From positions 29,789,414-29,853,413 of the forward strand of contig JALMGJ010000002.1 in assembly GCA_023362775.1 (NCBI GenBank): a DNA stretch of 64,000 nucleotides. Reading direction: 5' to 3'. Shown one piece after another: positions 1-13,062 of the stretch (position 1 is its first letter; the number at the start of each line of letters is the position of its first letter). The position numbers and the translations under genes were made by a program. The notes under the pieces were generated by a model, which was given only the letters and a program-made list of their open reading frames with translations, was not told the DNA's origin and did no database searches. The DNA is from Charina bottae (Eukaryota > Chordata > Lepidosauria > Squamata > Charinaidae).

Positions 1-1309
1 GCAATTCTATGAGCCATTCTGCAGCCTCTCCTTCAAGGTGAGTCAAAATGTACAGCAACTTGGAACCTTCAGTGGGAAATACTGTAATTCCTCACATTCT
101 TCCATGAACCCTCTCATGTCGTTTAGGAAGCAGGCCAGGCTGTTATGGTCCCCAGTGACCTTCACCCTCAAGTCTCTCACCCTGAATGACCTGTCTGCAT
201 TTGGGGTCTGTCTCATCGCCGGGGGTTGACTTTGGCCATGAGGGGTGCGAGCGGTTTCCAACCTGGGCATCCTGTGATCTCCTCCCATTTTGGATTTATC
301 GCTCTCTCCTTCCGAGACCATCCAACCTTTCGTCACCGTCATGCTGGTCATTGTCCCCCAGCTTAGTTTCCTGCAGGTCAGATACATGCTCTCCTATAGA
401 ACTAATCTCTCATTCCATTTTCTCCATCTGCTGCTCCAAGGTCCACCATTTGGAGCAGGAGCCTCTTTCTCATGTAGTCACCCACCAGTCTCGATTTTTC
501 TCCATGCCTCCTCCCACCTCCAGGGACCAAGCAAACTTGGTTCTTTTCATTGTCCTGGATCGGGTTGTGATCTCGAGGTTGGTTGGGAACTTCGGCTTGA
601 TTTCCTGATCCTCCAGTCATCCCCTGGTGTCTCGCCTGGTTGGGTTAGTTGGGGTTCTGAGTTCTGTCTCCCTCCCCTCTCTCCCACTCGGCAAGCTGCC
701 TTCTCATGCTAAGCACTCCTGGGCATTCCGGACAGAGCCCTCTTCTCCTCCATATTCCCCTTCTCCCCCTCCCGATACCGGGGTTCCCATAGTTTCTTGA
801 TATTCCATTTGTAAACGTTCCTCGGTAAACTTGGAGTCTTCGGGTAAGGTCTCCATAATGATTTGAATCTTTCTGTGATATCCGCGATCCATTGACTACT
901 AAATTAGAATACCTGACACAAGCCACTTAGTGATATGAAGGAATCATTATTAAAGCCAGTGATCCATTACATATTACAGATTCGAATGAATCAGGCTCCT
1001 GCAACCATTTAATAATCTCCAAGTTCCCCCCACCCCAAATCGGGATTCAATGCTCAATCACCCTTCCCTTCATCTCTAAGTTTTTCATATTTCTAGGTCC
1101 GAATCAACTCATGCGGTGATATCCCCCTTTGATTTGTCCTGGGTGCTGAATCATTCGCCTCGATACTTTGATTAACGTAGTTTGCATTTCTGTGAATACA
1201 CCAAGTCTCCACTTACATGTCTGGAGGTTTTACTCCAAAGCACCCCAAACCGACCCTGTGAGTTTTAACAGACTGGCTGGAAGCTTCCTCGTGCCATGGC
1301 AGGATGGCA
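1..1309 (-). mobile_element. Gypsy gag and LTR fragment (copy A of the duplication)
   Basis: Same sequence as 25,259-26,567. Gag runs on the minus strand from about 892 to the window edge with internal stops. The LTR is 893-1,309: its inner end is TG on the plus strand, next to a primer-site-like tggatcgcggatatcac on the minus strand, and its outer end is ...ggatggca. The pol part is presumably left of the window. Confidence 0.8.
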
Positions 1310-3190
1310 TGGATGACATCCTTACAGAAGGTCCACCAGGACTCCTCACTGATGCTGGGTACGAAGGTGGAAGCCATATCCAAGAGAGTTATTGCCCAAT
1401 TGTACCAGATGGAATTCCAGAAGGCTAAATTGGTGGGGACCTACCAGATCACTGGGGGGAGTGTGTTCCACAAATTAGATGCAGCCATGGAAAAGCTTCT
1501 AGGTCCTGCTAGATGGCAGCCTTTCAGGGGAGGGACCTGGAGCATGCCTACCCTATCTGATCTAGTGGGACAAGGAGGTACTCTCAGAGAGAGGCGGTCC
1601 CACAAATTACCTGATCCCATACCATGTAGGGCTTTAAAGTAGATAACCAGCTGTCATGATCATGATCCTTTAGCTATTAAATCAGAAACTCTTGACAAAA
1701 GCCATTAAGGAAATGAAGAGTTCTTTATTAAATCAAGTGATCCATTACACCTTAAAGACACGAATGAATGGAGTCAGTGTAAACCAAAAGTTAAAAAACA
1801 TGAGGCATTCCCCCCAGCCATCAAGATCCACGGCTTGCCTGCCACTCCCTTCATCTTGCAATTTCTAGATCTCTTCAGTCAAGAATCAACTAACACGCTG
1901 ATAGCGTTCTTTTGATCTATACGTGGTGCTGGACTGCTCTGCACCATACTTCAATCAGCATAATTTGTGGGCCTGTTAATACACCAAGACCCCACTACAA
2001 GCATTCTCACTTTCTTTACAAGTCTGACCCTGCAGGTATGCCCACCACAAAGCACCCCGCTGACCCTGCGGGTTTCGATAGACTGGCAGGATGTCACCTC
2101 CTGTCACCATGGAAGGATATCAGATCCTGACATCAGCACCTTGAACTGCACCTTGATTGTGGTGCTATAAAGTTTGAATAACCCTGCAATAGGACATCTT
2201 GTCCAGAGCTTCCCCAGGCCAGTAGCTGCTTTCTGGCTAAAATTAAACTTAAGGTTCACAGACTCTATGTCGGGAAAAGACAGAGACTTGGAGATAAGAA
2301 TAGCTTTAGTGCTAGCCTAGCAATTGCCAAGATGGGAAGAAGCAATGTCTGCCAACAAGGCTTGGACTACAGATAACACAATTTCTTGCCATTAATTCTT
2401 GTAGTTGAAGTGGTTGGGACAAAATCCAAACCTCCGGAAATAGGACTAGTTCTGGGTCTCTTGAGGAAATGAGGATGTTGAAAGCAACTTTCTCAGAAAT
2501 ATATTTTCTCAAACTATATTTGAAAGAGTCATGGAAGTTATATCCCAGATTTTATGAACTAGAAATAACTGGCATGCAGAATTATGACCCGTGAATCATA
2601 TAGTTCTTTTACCAGTTGGGGTTAATTCATTTAATTTAATGTAATTTAACTTATTAAATTCGTCATAGCTGCCCACTCTATCAGACTATGGGCAGATTAC
2701 AACTTCACATTAAACAGGTAAGTTTTATTTTTTATTTTTAGGTTAAGAACAATGTTAATGCATATATACAGGCCTATGCATGAAGCAAATGCAATAATTT
2801 TATATTTTTATATATAATCTGGCTTATATTTGAGACTGAATGTGCAGGGATTCCCTGAGACCTGAAAAATATTTCAAGGTTTCCTCCAGACTCAAACATT
2901 TGAGAAAGTTTTAATTACAATGTCCCCATTGGATAGTTAAAAAGGTTCAATTCCTTAGGCACATTACAATTTTTAGAAAGTCAGGAAAAAGTTTCAAGAC
3001 TAAAAAGCAATCAAACTTCTCTGAATTGTTCCCTTCCTTACTAATGAAATCGAACTATGCCCCTGAGTCCAGCAAAACTGTTTTCTTCAAGTGCACACCT
3101 CTGTGCAAGACTCATTCCGAACTCCCCAATTCCCCTTCTCATTATTCCCCTTCTCATTATTACAATCATGGTAACTTATTCTATTTTGAA
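1310..3190. repeat. V2R 5' flank, shared with a third V2R unit
   Basis: No gene. Apart from the solo LTR, this stretch is homologous to 57,930-59,420 (for example gatgctgggta.gaaggtggaa, ggaattccagaaggcta, ctataaagtttgaata, gacagagacttggagataag). Both precede a V2R exon 1, so this is ancestral 5' flank, itself partly a CR1-like repeat. The region 2,400-3,190 is AT-rich with nothing recognised. Confidence 0.55.
1663..2122 (-). mobile_element. Solo LTR of the gypsy family (copy A)
   Basis: Aligns over its length with the LTR at 893-1,309 (shared tgatccattaca, cgaatgaat, gaatcaact, aatacaccaag, ccatgg.agga). It has tg...ca ends and flanks gatca / gatcc. It interrupts a repeat whose uninterrupted form is seen near 59,123. 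No internal region. Confidence 0.65.
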
Positions 3191-6100
3191 CAAAGTTGAT
3201 GGGATTTCCACCACCACCACAACTAGCTTTCAACCAATGAGACAAAAACTGGGATATACAACAACTGAAAACCTGACCTGTTATCACCTCCTGCTCTGCT
3301 GAGAGCAGAAGATGGGCTAGGACTGTGCCAGTCTGAAATTGCAGCTTCCTCTTCCAGATCTGGGGCCAAGTTGGACCATCTTCACTGCAGCTGTGCAATT
3401 TTGTGAGCTCTAAGATCCAACTCTCTGTCAGAGAAAGAACTGTAGGCAGGACCTCCATCGATACATGTCAAATGCTGCTGCAAGTGCAGCTCTTTCTGCT
3501 TCTGTCCCAAATTCCTTGTGCCACCATGCTGATGAAATGTCCACTGAACGTGATAATAGGAGAACAGAAGGATTTTAATTTCTACAAGCCTGGAGACTAC
3601 CTGATTAGTGGAATAACATCTTTCATGTTTGCTGCACATTTCCCATATAATTTCTCCGAGCCTCCAACCCACAAATTGGAACGGTAATTCTTGGCAAATA
3701 CAGGATTCTGGTCCCTGATTTTACCCACTCCGATGTATTTTTATAATGAATAACTTCCTTTTCCCAATTCCTAATCTTGAGAAAGTCAAGTCATTATTTC
3801 TTCCCCCAATATGCTTTAGGGAAAAGGCTCCTGGGGCACATGATTAAGTTAAGTTCTTATTAAGTCCTTCCACAAGGGTTAGCATCAACACTGGGCAGTC
3901 TTGGCAGGACTCTCCAAAGATGCCTGTACTCACAGTGATTCCCTTGGTCCTGTGGAGAATAAGCAAATAATGTCCGAGGAGGAGACGACCCCTTGAGCCT
4001 CCTCCCCACCATCTCCTCTGCTCCCCTACATTGCACTCTATCCTTCCTTCCTCCCTTTCCCACCTTACTTTCCAAACAATGCGTTTTACCAGTTTTGTAA
4101 GATTTTGTGGCTTTCATTTTACTTTTGGTTTAAATAAAAGGAATATCTTTTGAAAACCAAATTCAGGGAGGAAAGAGGCCTTAAGTGATAAGCTTATGGT
4201 TTAGCACCAGAGGATCACATTAAAGATTTCTGAATGTAGGGCAATAACTCCAAAGCCATAAATATTCTACAACAAAACAATCTCTGAGTCTAACGATGGG
4301 ATGTTGAGTTTGGGATCGTCTCAAGACAGGGAATACCAACTGCTGAAGAGTTCATTTACCAGCACTTAAATCCAGCCATTAGTCACCTCCTGAGTGGTAT
4401 AATAGGAAGAATTAATAAAATATTATGAAAACATATATGTACAGTTGGTAACACTCCCCTTTTAGCCTTCTGGAGGGCTGTGAAGACCTGGCTCTTCTCC
4501 AAAGCACTGGGCTAGGATATGAGATTGAGCTGTGAGGACAGTTGGTCTGGCGCCTGGGGTAAGGATATGTTTTTAACAAGGATTTTTGGCTGGTTCTGAA
4601 CTGCTTAGTCATTAGATGAGATAGTCGGCCATAGAGGTCCTGTAACTAACTAAGTAAATAAAATAGAGAAATGTTTGGATTTGTAAAAATTTATTATAAA
4701 AAAATTGAAACAGTTACACTACTAAGAAATGTCTCCACTTTCTTTTATTAGTTTTCTCCAATTTCTTCTACTAGTTTTCCTAACTTTGTTAGTGATGCTG
4801 TAAGAGACATTCCCTCCCCCGCCCCAAGTCAAAATGTGGAGAAATTTTGGTAGGATCCCTTTGATACTGACATAATAAGTTTACTCTATCTCTTTGGTGT
4901 TTGTTTTGGAAAGAAGCTCCCATTGGGGTCAATTCGACTGTCCAATTGAAATAGAAATTTCCAAAGAAGTCTACCATCCAGAAAAGCTCTATAAATAAAG
5001 TTTTCAGTAGTTTCCTATTTTTCAGTTAAACAATGAGTGCCTGCTAATATTGTCTGTATTGCAATATGTAAATTTAAAGCTACAGTAACTATGACATGCT
5101 TTTATGAACTAAAGAAGAAAATCCAAATTGAAGATGAGGACCGTTCTATATCTGTTATGTTGCAGTGTGCCAATGAGATACGACCACATCGTGCCCTTCC
5201 TATTTGCTGTTCGTGAGATCAACCACAATCCAAGGCTCTTACCCAACATCACCCTTGGCTACAACCTCCATGAGAGCTTTTTCAATGCAAGAATGACCTA
5301 TGAGGCCATGATGGACTTGCTATCTACAGGGCAGGAGAATGTTCCAAACTACAGATGTGGAAGACAAAAGAACCTGCTGGCAGTTCTTGAAGAGACCAAT
5401 CCTGAACTCTTTGATCATATTTCTACTGTCTTGGGCATCTACAAAATTCCACAGGTAGGAATCTAAAATTGTGGATCTTTGTGTGTGTTTGTGTTTGTGT
5501 GTGTCCGTGGTAAATCAGGAGAGTTCTCTCTTCCAATGTAGTAAGATGTTTCTATCTGTCCTGGATCACTTGCTCTATTATGTGGGAGACCCACAGAGTG
5601 TGTAGGGCTCATGTGAGCCTCAGCTGTTGTCAGCAAAAGTTCCCCACTGCATCCAATCCATCACTCATGCTTAGCTGCATTGTCAGGGTTTGACCTGAAG
5701 GTTGTCCTGCATGAGGGTCATCCATGAGGCTCACCCATGAAGATCACCCACTGAAAATGTCAGAGCCCCCTAGCCTCAAAGGGAGTGAAGAGGTCAATGG
5801 GAGAGAACACTAAGGGAGCCAGCAAGTGTCATGCAGTTGTGGTTCTCTGGAAACTACTCTCAGCAGTGGGGAAAGGAGGCCCTTCCATTTCAGCACCTGA
5901 CTTTTACCATTACAAGGGACACAAACTATCAATATTTCTCTTTCGTCTTAGATCAGCTATGGGGTTATCAGCCACATTCCTGAGCCAAGTCATCATTTTC
6001 CCTTTTTCTACCGGATGAATCCAAATGAAGAACCTCCTTACTCAGCAATTGTCAAGCTGCTCCTGCATTTCCAATGGACATGGATTGCCCTCCTTTCTCA

Positions 6101-8181
6101 GGACAATGAAAGAGGAGAAAACTTTAAAAGATCCTTTGCAACTGTGGCTGAAAAGAATGGGATTTGCATTGTCCTCTCAGAAACCCTCCCAGCAATGAAT
6201 ACGTACACAAGTAACGAGCAAATCGTTATGGGGGGAAAAGGGCAAAGGCTTCTTTTTCTTATCAATAGTCCAGTAAAAATTACAGTTTGTCAACTGGACC
6301 TTCAGACCACAATATTTCTATCAGGTCTACTAGACAGTAGTAGAAATATTACTAATTTCATTGGGGGAAAAGTGTGGATTGCAACAACTTTGACAGTTAT
6401 GGGTATAAAACTGTTTTCCTCCTGGGTTGATCTCCAAGGTAAACATGCTTTGTTTTCCTTCCACACCCAGACAAAGAAAAGGACACAAAAGTATGACTTT
6501 AAACCATATTACATTTCTATCCAGCAATATGGGAAGGCAGCATTCCAGTGTTCCTATTCAAGGCCTGTGTTCTCCAAGAAGGTTTGGGAAAGATGCCTAG
6601 AAAAAGACAACTGGGAAATCCCACCCCGTGATGTGGTTTCAAGAATCCTGTCTGAGGATGCCTCCAGTATTTCCACAGCAATGCAAGCGCTGGCCTCGGT
6701 CCTCAGTGCTGCCTCTTCCTCCCAGCTGAGGAGGAGAAGGATGTGGGTTGGAGACCACTGGGCACCCCAGATGGTACAGCCATGGCAGGTGAGACTTCTC
6801 CTTTGATGTTCCATAAATGCTCCCACTTCAATTCCTCAGTGTTAAATTGGGTGTAGGGATGGGAGAGATATTCCAAACAGCAATTGCCCAACATTTGAGA
6901 GTGAGTGACACAGAGAGAGAGAGTATGTTGCCAAATCTTCCGAAGTTGAACCATCTCTGCTGGTGTGGGACGCTGTAATGAAAGAGATACCTATATAGTG
7001 AAAAGGCGATTTTCTCCATTTTAAAATGAAACAACCATCAGGACGCTCCAGCCATTTTCAGCCCTCTCCTGTGATTACTCATTGTGGTCTTGTATAATTT
7101 CCAATCAAGGAGTGAGTCTTGACTTTGGTTTCATGTCCCTAACAGAAGATGGTTGTAGCAACAGAAATCTAGACAGCGCATGAAATACTAGGATTCTCAA
7201 GACAGGTTACATTGTCTTGTTTTAAACAGGGGAGTTTATATGTACAGTTACTTACATGTATATCTAGGAAAATTAAATTAAGCATCTGCAAAATAAGCAT
7301 TTCAATGATTCTTAGCCTGCATCAGATTTTGGGGGAACTAATAGCCGAAGAGTCGGACACAACTAAATAACAACAACAAATTTTGCAGTAGAACCTCTGG
7401 CAGCAGTGTAAATATGATAAGGATCAGTTAGACCTGATCCCCTTTCAGGAAACTTTTTAAGCAGTAGGCAAGACAACAAGATTTCATTCTGTGGGGTTTG
7501 TCCTAGTTTCATTTGTGCCACTGTCAATCAGATTTGCCTCAGATTCCAGAAACAAACAACAAGCACTGGTAGCTATGTTAATGTTTTAAAAACTCCCTTC
7601 GTAGCTTGGGCTAAGTTTATTATACAACATAAGTATATCTTACAAAATATCATATATATATATATATCTTTATTTTTATTTTAAAAATCTTACAAAACTT
7701 TGAAGAAGCACGAGTACAGGGCGAAAGGGAGAAAAGAGCTAAAAGGAAGGCACGTCAGGCAAACCCTCATCATGACCGTCTCCCACCCGGAAACCTATGC
7801 CCTCATTGTGGGAGGTTGTGTGGGTCCAGAATTGGCCTTTATAGCCACTTAGGAACCACTGTTAAAATTTTACCTTTGGAAGACAATCTTACTCGGCTAC
7901 GAGTGATCGCCAATGATCTTACAAAAAGGGGATTATGGATAATTCCACTTATTTTTTAACACTAACACTTTATTGTATGTGAGCCTTCGAGTCAATATTT
8001 GACTCCTGGGGTGTGCCTGGACTATTTATTCCCTGCAGTTTTCCTGGCAAGATTCTGGAAGTGGTTTGCACTTGCCTGCTTCTTCCGAGAGCTGAGAGGG
8101 AGGGACTGGCCTAAGGTTACCCAGCTGGCTTTGTGCCTAAGGAGGGACTTGAACTGATCATCAAATATACATATTATAGTA

Positions 8182-9272
8182 CAAGGGTCGGAAATGGCGG
8201 CTCGCGAGCCAAATGCGGCTCTTTGGCCCCTTGAGTGTGGCTCTTCCGCAGGCAGGCGTGGTGGGTGTGGCGCGGCAGCGAGTGTGGCGGGGCAGGCACG
8301 GCAGCAGGCATGGTGTGCGTTGCTGTGGGCATACCCCTGGCAACCTGGCAGCCGTCTCCGGCAGCCATCTTGACGATGGGCAGGGCTTTCCAAACTGTGT
8401 GTCGCGTGACAAGCCGGAAGCGCTGAAGCGAGTGGAAATTCTCCGCGCCAATCAGCTGTGCGTCGCGCGATTTTTGCCTCCCTGCCAGAACCGAGGGCAT
8501 TTTCGGGGTCCCCGGAGCCTGCCCGTTCGAAGGGGCAGTGGCAGCAGCAGCAGCAGTGCTGCCCCTTCGAAAGGGCAGGCTCCGGGGACCCCGAAAATGC
8601 CCTCGGTTCTGGCAGGGAGGCAGAAACCTCCCCTCCCCACATGAACACGCTGCCCTGGGGTGGAAATTCTCCCCGCAGAACAGCTGAGCGCCGCTTGCGC
8701 GCAGCCTCCCTGCCTAAACTGAGGGCATTTTCGGGGTCCCCGGAGCCTGCCCTTTCGAAGGGGCAGCACTGCTGCTGCTGCTGCCGCTGCCCCTTCGAAA
8801 GGGCAGGCTCCGGGGACCCCGAAAATGCCCTCGGTTCTGGCAGGGAGGCAGAAACCTCCCCTCCCCACATGCACACGCTGCCCTGGGGTGGAAATTCTCC
8901 CCGCAGAACAGCTGAGCGCCGCTTGCGCGCAGCCTCCCTGCCTAAACTGAGGGCATTTTCGGGGTCCCCAGAGCCTGCCCTTTCGAAGGGGCAGCCGTTG
9001 CCGCCGCAGCGACAACCTGGAAGCACCGCCGCCGAAGCAGTCGAGCTTCTCTTTCCCTTCTTCTTCCAAACCTCCCCCGCCCCCTTCCACGCGATTGGCT
9101 CCCGCCCGCAAAACCCGCCCCCTTCCACGCGGTTGGCTCCCGCCCGCAAAACCCGCCCTCTTCCACGCGATTGGCCCCCGCCCGCAAACCCCGCCCCCTG
9201 GCTCTCGAGCACTTCAAAATGTGCACGAGCATGTCAAAATGGCTCCCGGCAAAAAAAGTTTGCCGACCCCTG
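8182..9272. mobile_element. Non-autonomous hAT element with palindrome array (copy A)
   Basis: 1,091 bp flanked by perfect 8-bp duplications ttatagta (8,174-8,181 and 9,273-9,280). The left end is caagggtcgg and the right end is ccgacccctg, inverted with one mismatch. GC-rich inside, with two near-perfect palindromes (8,477-8,620 and 8,705-8,848) and a third half (8,933-8,993), each with a short CAG/CTG run at the centre. No transposase. Long open frames on both strands here (366-396 codons) are by-products of GC-rich inverted repeats. It sits in V2R-1 intron 3. Confidence 0.9.
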
Positions 9273-9280
9273 TTATAGTA

Positions 9281-9775
9281 TGTCCTTTTATCTAAAGGAA
9301 AAAGGACACTCATTTGAGGACATTGATGTTCACATTTTAGACAGAGAAGATAGGTGGTTTGAGAGAGGGGTCAAGGAATCCATTTATGCCAACTTGGAAA
9401 ATCCTTCCTTGAATAGAGGTGGGGGCCTCAGGCACAATCTTTCCCCTATCTTCCTTCCTGCTTTGTCTTCTGTGCCTAGGAAGTTTAAGACCATTTCGCA
9501 AGCTCAACAGCAGCATGTTAATGTTAATGATCCTCCTTTAGATGATAAAGGGACTTAGAAATAAACATCTCAAAATAACCATGACCTAGCCCCAGGTGCA
9601 AGGTCACACAGACACCCTAGAAACATATTTAAGGATTCCCTTACTAACTTTGCTCAGACTGAAGAAGCTCCTTGGATAAGGAGCTAAACGTTTCCACTGA
9701 GAAAATAGAAATCCAGTTGACATGATTTAAGCTACAGACTGTTCCACCTGGATGACTGAGAACCTTCATCGACAC
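9281..9775 (+). mobile_element. Penelope-like element 3' fragment (copy A)
   Basis: Open to a TAG at 9,556-9,558, this encodes the element's C-terminal tail ([41 protein letters not shown]). The following 3' sequence has the block ctccttggataaggagc and gatgactgagaaccttcat. The same tail and 3' block occur inverted at 59,917-60,396 in a copy that retains the GIY-YIG endonuclease, which identifies the family. 5'-truncated. Confidence 0.75.
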
Positions 9776-10157
9776 ATCTTTATATATACCTTATATCTTG
9801 TAGCCATTATCTAATTTTGCAACGTGGTTTCGGCTTCACCAATACGCTTGGAATTCTATTATTGTATTTATTGGTCCAGCTACTCTATTCCAAAGCCAAT
9901 GCTTAGTCTTAGACTTTTTTTACTCAGTCTTGCAATATCTCTCTTCTATAACTCCTCCAACTATACATCTAAACGTTTAATCATTAGACCTCCATATTTC
10001 TCTATTGCTAACCTCTCTATTTCCCTACTTCTCTATCACTAATCTATAAATTCCCAGGTTGGGGGCTCCATTCTCCTTCCCAACCAAATTCACTCCGCCT
10101 TTATCTTTCTGGAGTTCCTCCACTCTTCTGCTCAGTCAAAGCACCTCATTTCCTAAA

Positions 10158-10894
10158 ATGGTCCAAAGAAGGATCTCTTGCATCCTTCCCTGTTCCTTGC
10201 TTGGCTTCCCTCTTCAAGGGTTTTTATCCTTCCTCCACCTCAGAGACAAGGTGGTAGAAGAGAGAAGGAACGCTCCTTGGGCTCCCCAGTTGCCAGTTCC
10301 TGCCACCTCTATTTCCTCTCTGCTCTGAAAGGCTTTGGCGTCATTGAAGCACTTCATGCTTCAGCCAGGCTCCCATTCTGAGCTCTGTGGCTCAGCTTTT
10401 TCACAGCCCAGAAACTAACCTGACAGCTGGCAGGTCCTTGTGTCTTTTCTCCTGAGTGCCAAGACCACCATGTTTTGCATTTGCATGCTTTCGAATTGCT
10501 AGGTTGGCAAGAGCTGAGGCTAGTGCGGAAGCTCACTCCGTCTTGCGGGGCTAGGGATTCGAACCTCTGAACTTGCAATCTTCCATCGACACGCCACCAC
10601 GCCCCTCTCTTTTTCCTACAATGGCCCAAAGGTGGACCTCTTTCATCCTTCCATGTTCCCTGCTGGGCTTCCCTCTTCCAGAGATTTTTCCTTCCTCCAG
10701 ATCCAAGAGGCGGTGGTGGAAGAGAGAAGGAACACTCCTTGTGCACCCCAGTTCTGTGTTGCTGCCAGCTCTATTTCCCTTCTGCTCTGCAAGGCTTTGG
10801 CCTCATTGAAAAACTTCAGGCTTCAGCCAGATTCCCATTCCAAGCTCTGTGGCTGAGCTTTTTCACAGCCCAGAAAGTGCCCCTACAGCTGGCA
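10158..10894. repeat. Two 300-bp direct repeats flanking a Sauria-type SINE (copy A)
   Basis: 10,158-10,468 and 10,618-10,925 align in direct orientation (ggcttccctcttc, ggtggaagagagaaggaac, gctctgtggct.agctttttcacagcccagaaa, gccaagaccacc). Between them is a tRNA-like SINE piece at about 10,475-10,600 (gctttcgaattgctaggttggc, agggattcgaacct). Copy B is at 35,416-36,152. Function unknown; an old local duplication. Confidence 0.65.
10475..10600 (-). mobile_element. Sauria-type tRNA SINE fragment (copy A)
   Basis: Carries gggattcgaacctctgaact, a B-box-like pol III motif from a tRNA head, and gctttcgaattgctaggttggc, the conserved middle of squamate Sauria SINEs. Copy B is at 35,733-35,858. Not a functional tRNA gene: no cloverleaf could be completed. 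Confidence 0.65.
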
Positions 10895-12032
10895 GGTATT
10901 TGGGTATTTTCTCCAGTGCCAAGACCACCCTGCCTGTTTGTCACAATGTCTCCACTCTACAGCTTCCATGTAATCCTTCTCGCTTCACCCTCCACATCCA
11001 GCTGCTGGTTCAGTTGTATCAGCAGCTGTGCCATCTGAAGGCTGGGGCAGAGCTGCAGTGGGATGCTTGCAATCCGCTAACCAATTCACAGTTGGGTTTG
11101 CTCACAATACAGGAACCCTTTTAGACAGTAGGAAACAGGGTGTGATTTCCTGCTGTTTGTTGTAAATATGAAGAAATATAAGATTTTTTCCAAAAAAATA
11201 AAGGATAGGTAATTAACAAAATCTATTGGATCTAATTAGATTCAGTTAATTCTTTAACATTCAGCCTTATATGGTTTTGATCTTCATTAAAATTATGATG
11301 CTGAGCTATGGCTTGGTAGGACCATATACTGATTTCTTCAAGAAAATGGAAGACATATCTGAAAAAGATCTGGTATTCCTTGGAGAAAGAGGGAGAGGAG
11401 CTTCCCGCGAAACCTGAATCATTCACTTTCAGAGAGAAGTGCTGATCTGAAGAGGTTGAATTATTGACAGCATTTCCAATCCAGAATAAAGAACCTGAAC
11501 AAAGGCTCACATGGGAATGTGGAAGCTGCACATGTTTCCTTCAAATATTCTATGTCTTTTCAGCTACATCTGCTCCTGAGAAACTTCCAGCTTTACAATC
11601 ATTCCAGGAATGGGGATTTTTTGGATGAAAACAGAGTTCCTGTGGCTGACTTTGATATCATGCACTGGACAGTGTTTCCCAACAAGTCTGATGGTGGGGT
11701 GAAAGTTGGGGGTGTAGAAAGAGAAACCCCCTCTGAAGTCAAGGTCTCCATCAATCAGAATGCCATCCTATGGCCAACATCATTTAACAAGGTAGCTGAC
11801 ATTGCTTGGGATTTGGTCATCTATTCACCTTCCCATATGTAAACCTTTTTGCTCAGAAATAATTCTAATTTAGGACAATCCAGATAACCTGCAAAGAAGG
11901 GAAGATAAACCTGAATTAGTTCATTAGATATCATGATTCTTTAGATGTTTTCCACTAGTTTATCACAAACTCAATCCTTCTACACCACCAGTTCTGCTGG
12001 GGCCTTTACAGTCTACACTCTAAACTTGAATT

Positions 12033-12713
12033 CTGTTGTTGTTCTTCAGCCGATAAGTCCTGTCCGACTCTTCATGATCACATTGACCATAGCATGCCAG
12101 GCCTTCGTGTCCTCCACTGTCTCCCAGAGTTACCCAACTTCATGTTCATTACATCGGTGATGCTATCTAACCATCTCATCCTCTGCCGTCCCCTTCACCT
12201 TTTACTTTCAGTCTTTCCCAGCAACATGGTCTTTTCCAGTGAGTCCTCTCTTCGTATTAGGTGGCCAAAGTATTTGAGCTTCAGCTTCAGTATCTGTCCT
12301 TCCAATGAGCAGTCAGGGTTGATTTCCTTTAGGATTGACTGATTTGACCTACTTGCTGTCCAAGGGACTCTTAAGAGTCTTATCCAGCACCACAGTTCAA
12401 AAGCATCAATTCTTCGGTGCTCAGCCTTCCTTATGGTCCAATTCTCCCAGCCATACATTACTACTGGGAAAACCATAGCTTTAATTGTATGTACAGTTGT
12501 CGGCAAGGTGATATCTCTGCTTTTTAATATGCTGTATAGGTTTGCCATAGCTTTCCTCCCAAGGAGCAAGCGACTTTTAATTTCATGGCTGCAGTCACCG
12601 TCTGCGGTGATCTTGGAGCTCAAGAAAATAAAATCTGTCACTGCTTCCATTTCTTCCCCTTCTATTTGCCAGGAAGTGATTGGACCAGAAACTAAACTGG
12701 AATATGATACCAT
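12033..12713 (-). mobile_element. BovB (RTE) LINE 3' fragment (copy A)
   Basis: The minus strand encodes the RTE/BovB reverse transcriptase C-terminus: [54 protein letters not shown] and [20 protein letters not shown]. The 3' tail (cgactcttcatgatcacattgacc) follows at 12,065. It is 5'-truncated and lies in V2R-1 intron 4. BovB is known for horizontal transfer and is abundant in squamates. A short BovB-type tail (gagtcggacacaactaaata) is also at 7,349. Confidence 0.85.
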
Positions 12714-12974
12714 AATTAGTAATCAATAAATCATATTTTAAGTAAAAGAAAGGCCAGAGGTTCAATGGAATAGCCCACGGAATTCCATAAGAAAAGGATG
12801 TCAAGTTGAGAATGTGGTGGGGGAAATGAAGACAGTTGAAAAGAGTCATTTACTTTATACAATGTTCAGCTATAAGAGGAGGCAAGAGAGGAAAAAAAAG
12901 ACTCTTACAGTGACAATAAAAGCCAGATTTGGGAGGTTCCCTGACAAAGCAAGGAGAGAAATGAAAGAAACACA

Positions 12975-13062
12975 CAGTACTAGGGAGTCAAACCTCCGAA
13001 CTTGCAATCTTCCGATCGACAAGCCTGGAGTCTTACCCACTGAGCCACCATGCCCCTTCCTA
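12975..13062 (-). mobile_element. tRNA SINE head fragment (copy A)
   Basis: About 88 bp with agtcaaacctccgaacttgc and ttacccactgagccaccatg, the tRNA-derived head of a squamate SINE. Copy B is at 38,233-38,320. Truncated. Confidence 0.6.

Noticed and set aside
8022..9558. Long open frames on both strands (396 codons minus, 366 codons plus)
   Set aside because: They lie across a GC-rich hAT element made of inverted repeats. The two strands encode near-identical low-complexity blocks, and only the last 90 codons of the plus frame are real coding sequence, from a Penelope tail.
9656..9775. Hammerhead ribozyme in the Penelope 3' block
   Set aside because: Penelope-like elements are known to carry hammerheads, but the conserved ctgatga and gaaa core with three stems could not be assembled here. 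A covariance-model search would decide.
10475..10600. tRNA gene-like B box (ggattcgaacc)
   Set aside because: It belongs to a SINE; A box and cloverleaf pairing could not be completed.
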